A stretch of DNA of 64,000 nucleotides from assembly GCF_021018805.1 (NCBI RefSeq), contig NC_086250.1, forward strand, positions 67,157,322-67,221,321, written 5' to 3'. This DNA is from Prinia subflava. Its lineage: Eukaryota; Chordata; Aves; Passeriformes; Cisticolidae. Below, piece after piece: positions 59,901 through 64,000 of the stretch. The notes below the pieces were generated by a model. It was not told the DNA's origin and did no database searches. It was given only the letters and a program-made list of their open reading frames with translations. Positions within the stretch are counted from its first letter, which is position 1. Each line of letters starts with the position of its first letter. A program made the translations under genes and the position numbers.

Positions 59901-62360
59901 GTGCAGCTGTCTCTGCATCAGACAAGAAAAGGAGGAGGGATGCTAGGGACCCAAAAGTGTCTTTTTCACCCCACCAACTGCTTCTCTTTTTGGTTTTGAC
60001 ATGAATTTGCCATGCAGACTTGGCCAGCTCATACTTTTTGCTTTCTGTGACTGCAAAATTATTTAAGCAGATTCCCATTGCTAATAGGCAGGGGAATTAG
60101 AGAGTATCAGCAATGCCTTCTAACTTAAGAGATGGAGTGTCAGGTATCAGCTGAACCCAGAAATGCAGCTATCTGTAAATATTTCTGAGGCAACTTGTCA
60201 GTAGGGTGTTTCTAATCCTTTTACCAAACAGATCTTTTTAGAAAACATGGGAAATTTTTTTTGCCTATTTCTCTCTGACCCTAATAAATCTTAATTCCCA
60301 CAACTTGCGGGTGTTGACTTTCCAAGAAAAAACGTCAATGGCACTCTGTCACCACCCTCCACATACCCAAGGCAGCTGCTGGAGGCAAGTTGTCTCATTT
60401 GCTTATGTAAATGAAGAAAAGAGATTTTTAGAGCCAACCCCTGACTCTGGGAAGGAGGTGCTGCCTGTGCCAGCACGAGCAGTGCTCCTGCTGCCAGTCC
60501 CCAACACTGACAGAGTTGAGCTGTTCCGTGATAAAAAGTAAGGCGCTCCCTCTCCAAGCATTTTGCATTTCAATGAATAATTTTTCACCCAACTACATCC
60601 CAGCCTGCTTTGATTATGTGCACTCCATCTATTGACATAATAACGTGGAGTTGAGGAATAGGGGATCTATCCCTTAAGGGGAATAGCAGCCCCTAAAGCC
60701 CCAAGCCTTCAGGCTGAGCAGCTTTGTACAATACCATTACCCTGTATTCAGATTACACAATTACCAAAAGGGCCTTTGCTGGGTATTTACACGACATTAT
60801 ATGGAGTCACTTCAGATTTTTCTTTTCTTGGAAATGCCTGAAATGGGTTAAACAAGAGGATGATAGAGCTGTTGACAAACTCCAGTTTGACAAGAGGAGA
60901 ATTGCAAGTGAGGGACAGTTCAGTGGCTCCTGGATGAAAGAATTCCATGTTCCGTGTACCAGCAAGCAGGAGAGGGAAGGAGTTACAGTCCATAGCTATC
61001 ATGTGGCAATGCACACAGGTGAGTATGGAGCATTTGCTGGCTTTCAGCAGATAAGGTTGCTGGCCAGTGAGTACCAATGCCCTGAGGAACAGAGGCAGAA
61101 CACACATGGGCTTCTCTACTGCGTTTATCTCCCGTAGTGTTGGATGATAGGGCTGTGGCTGGTTTTAGCAGATAATCTAATTCATGGGGAGGACCTGGAG
61201 TTTGCTTCATTAGCAAATGCTAATAGTCGGTGGAGGGGAAGAATTGTGCATGAAGCACAGTTTGGCACTTTCATTTCCTCCTGATTGCACCGCCCAAGGC
61301 TCGAGCAGACTGAAGAAGAAGCGCTGTTCCCTGCCTGGTAGGATTGCACTGGGCACAGCCACGGGAGGAATTGCTCTGCATTCATGCAAACTGTTCCTTT
61401 TCCACCTCACCTCTCCTTCTGATGGACTGGCCACACTGCACGCATTCCCCAGCCTACACTGCAACTCAAGCCACCAAAAATATGTTTTTCAAACATTCAA
61501 CCTTTGACTTTGAGCAAAATTTGACCAAATCTACAGGACTTGAGAGGCTGGTTTGAGCTAAACACACATCACGGTCTATCCTGCAGAAACCAAACCTGCT
61601 CACAGCTAAATACCAGTGGTTTGAGTCCTGGAGCCTGTGCCTGGCCACAGCTGGGTTCTAGCACAAAATCCTGCAGGCAATCTTCAGCATTGCAGCGCTT
61701 GGCTTAGCAGAGTCTCATCTCTGCATTCTTGTGCTATATTGCACTGGAAATCCCCCCAGCAAGTAGACAGTGGATGGTAGCAGTGATTTTAACCTTAATG
61801 AGTGAGGCATTGCTTGGTGTGAGTTGGGCACTTGGTTCCCACAGCTCAGCATGTGTCTGTACTGGATGGATTTGGGCCACACGTGTCTATCCATATGTTG
61901 AAACTATACATTACCCAGAAACCTTCTGCTGCAGAGAATTAGGGAGAAGCTATGACATGGGGGAGGGGGAACAGATAGGCTTGTTTGACAGTTAATAAAA
62001 CAATGAAATATACTTTGTGTGTGCCTGAGTTTCTAGGGACATACTAGCAGCTGCTAATACCTTGTCATCTGTTTTTTATTCATGGCACTGCTGGACTGTG
62101 GATAGATAATCTCTCTCTATAACTCACTCATTTCTAAGCTTAATGGGAAGCTGTCATAGAGAAACATGCTTCTCTGCCAAAAGTGGGCAGTCCATCTTTC
62201 CACTGGGGGAACACATGATTCCAGAGTTCCTAACTCTGCTCAAATCCCAGTAACATTGTCTTTTAATTATATTGAATATTTAATACTGGAATGCTTGTGT
62301 TTCTGCTGTATTTCCCCCACTGACTGACAGAAACAGCCCAATCTGTGTCTGTCAGACAGA

Positions 62361-62811
62361 GAGGTGCTCCATCCCTCTGCTCATCTTCGTGACCCTCCTC
62401 TGGACCCACTCCAACAGGTCCATGTCTTTGCTATACTAAGGGTTCCAAAGCTGGATACAGCACTCCAGATGGGATCTCACCAGAGCAGAGCAGAGGGGAA
62501 GAATCACCTCCCTCAACCTGCTGGCCATGCTTCTTGTGCTGCAGCACAGGACACGTTTGGCTTTCTGAGCTGCAAGTGCTGAATCGTGCCCAGCTCTTCA
62601 TCCACCAGTACCTCCATGACCTTCTCCACAGAGCTGCTTTCAATCTCTTCATTCCCCAGCCTGTCTCTAGGGAATATCAGATACCAGGGCTTTCCCTGAC
62701 CCTGTGTCTTGCACTTGACCCTGTTGAACCTCATGAGGTTCCCATGGACCTACTTCTCAAGCTTGTACAGGTCCCTTTGGATGGCATCCCTTCCCTACAG
62801 CTTGGTGTCAG
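62361..62811 (-). mobile_element. CR1 LINE, internal 3' region, antisense
   Basis: In antisense it contains the standard CR1 blocks GAGGTGCTCCATCCCTCTGC, TCTTCGTGACCCTCCTCTGG, CCACTCCAACAGGTCCATGT, CACTCCAGATGGGATCTCAC, GTTTGGCTTTCTGAGCTGCA, CCTCATGAGGTTCCCATGG and GGTCCCTTTGGATGGCATCC. It lacks the 3' tail as well as the 5' part, so it is truncated at both ends. Several open frames inside it on both strands are decayed element sequence. Confidence 0.95.
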
Positions 62812-64000
62812 GCTTCTCCCAGTCTTACTGTAAGAGATCCTTCTCCCCAGAAGCCCTTTTCCTCCTCCCATCCTGTGGCTATCTCATGCCCATAACATGT
62901 CAGTATTATCACTAAACCTGTGTGACAGTGACTGGTGTTAGGAGGCACCAAAATGGGGTTTTCATGTCACCTTGAGCAGCAAAGTCTTGCTCTGCATCAC
63001 CTGTATCTCACATCCTCCTTTTCCTCTTTTCAGCACTGGGGAGGTGTCCCATGAGCAGACATCAACCTGCAATCCCAGTGGGTACAGCAGCCCATATTAA
63101 TGAGCTCATGCTAATAGGAACTCATCCAATAAATACATCAAAGAGCCATGAAACTCTGGGGTATTGACATTGAATCAGTTTGAATTGTTATTCCTCATGC
63201 AGCTTCCCTTTTCCAATGAGCTCTCAGGCTTGTCCTTCCCCTCCCTACATGCCTTCAGTGCTCTCTGTGCTCTGCTGTTGTTCAGGGAAGCTGCCATCAT
63301 GGCTAACTGAGAAGAGACACCATAGAGTGCCTCTGTGCAGAGATAACTGGAGTGCATGGAAGAGAGACTCATCCCCTGTGGTTAATTTGCCAGTGCTGAA
63401 TGCTCCTTTAAATAGAGGCAAGGAGATATAGACATACCTTGGACATAGCATGCATTGAAGGTTTCTTGGTGTAGTCTTTGCTAGCACAGGCTGTGCCTGT
63501 AGTCTAGGGTGTGGAGTGGGCTCTTTAAGCAATGGGGAATTGCAGGGACACATCCCTTGGAGTGTCAGCCAAGTGTGATCCCATATGGACCTTCTTGCAT
63601 TGCCTTTGGTGCTTTTTCATCATCTTTCTTCATGGCAAGTTCAAGTCACAGAGCTGCTACTAAGGCTCAGCCCTTTCCTTGCCATCTCCTGACACCACTA
63701 ATAAAGCTCTCCCTTTCCTCCAAGTCATTATTTGAACAAACTTCAGCTGTTTTGGAGGGCAAGGAGGGATTGAGTTCACTGCTTCAAGCCTGCAGGGTTG
63801 CAAGGAGCTCCAGCCATGTCCTCACTGTGCTCCTCACTGCTGAGGCTTTGTGGATGCATGGCTTTATCATTTCAGACAAACCTCTCCAGCATGGCCCAGG
63901 GAGCAGGGAAGGATGTCTGGGTCATTCTACTAATAAGGAGCCATAATGAGTCTATCTCTGCTCCCCTGCCTCTCCAAGAGGGAAGGGAGAAACCTCAGAG

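Larger units (their letters stand above)
37882..64000 (+). other. FRMD4A: FRMD4A intron 2, partial
   Basis: It starts with GTAGGAACT. The next FRMD4A coding segment (expected to continue P-K-L-L-A-K-E-L-L) was not seen in any + frame, so the intron continues past the window end. Very long 5' introns are typical of this gene in vertebrates. Repeats and candidate elements inside are listed separately. The remaining DNA has no exon, RNA gene or recognisable transposon. Stretches 48,000-51,500, 53,000-56,400 and 57,000-62,300 hold only unique-looking sequence with short chance frames. Confidence 0.75.

Noticed and set aside
60724..61137. 137-residue plus open frame
   Set aside because: It looks superficially protein-like but has no domain, no flanking splice sites of quality and no paralogue I recognise.
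62364..62833. Several open frames around 62.4-62.8 kb
   Set aside because: They lie inside the antisense CR1 copy and reflect decayed element sequence.
1..64000. CRISPR arrays, bacterial operons, phage or plasmid functions
   Set aside because: No regularly spaced repeats with unique spacers and no prokaryotic gene organisation; the window is vertebrate nuclear DNA.

Overview
The window looks like a piece of a bird nuclear chromosome, possibly a songbird (lower confidence). The evidence is that the recognisable interspersed repeats are mostly CR1 LINE fragments. There is also one endogenous-retrovirus-type LTR, a few very old MIR-like relics and an interstitial telomere-like tract. I saw no Alu- or L1-like sequence. 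There are no bacterial-style genes, operons or CRISPR arrays. Almost all open reading frames in the window are chance frames.

One gene is supported: the 5' end of FRMD4A, on the + strand. A CpG island (about 20,950-21,720) contains a probable non-coding first exon ending at a splice donor at 21,590/21,591. About 16.2 kb downstream, a 66-base exon (37,816-37,881) starts at an ATG. It encodes the first 22 residues of the FERM domain, with a strong acceptor before it and a donor after it. No further FRMD4A exon was found in the remaining 26 kb, so the window ends inside a long intron.

Layout: 1-20,950 is upstream, non-coding DNA (intergenic, or intron of a longer isoform). It holds a telomere-like repeat (3.3 kb), a CR1 (7.5-7.9 kb), a perfect hairpin pair (8.0 kb), a trinucleotide microsatellite (9.8 kb), a MIR relic (14.9 kb) and a CpG cluster (16.4-17.1 kb). 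20,950-21,720 is the promoter, with three tiny uORFs in the putative leader. 21,591-37,815 is intron 1, with CpG-dense patches at 22.4 and 29.9-30.5 kb and two CR1 tails. 37,882-64,000 is intron 2. It holds two antisense CR1 pieces, a 457-bp antisense LTR (47,003-47,459) beside a 65-bp tandem duplication and a possible retroviral remnant, and several AT-rich stretches that look like candidate conserved regulatory DNA.

There is no convincing novel protein system here. The observations most worth checking are the FRMD4A leader (three uORFs plus an AUG-less frame open into the FERM exon), the CpG-dense intronic patch near 30 kb, and the LTR/tandem-repeat complex near 47 kb.
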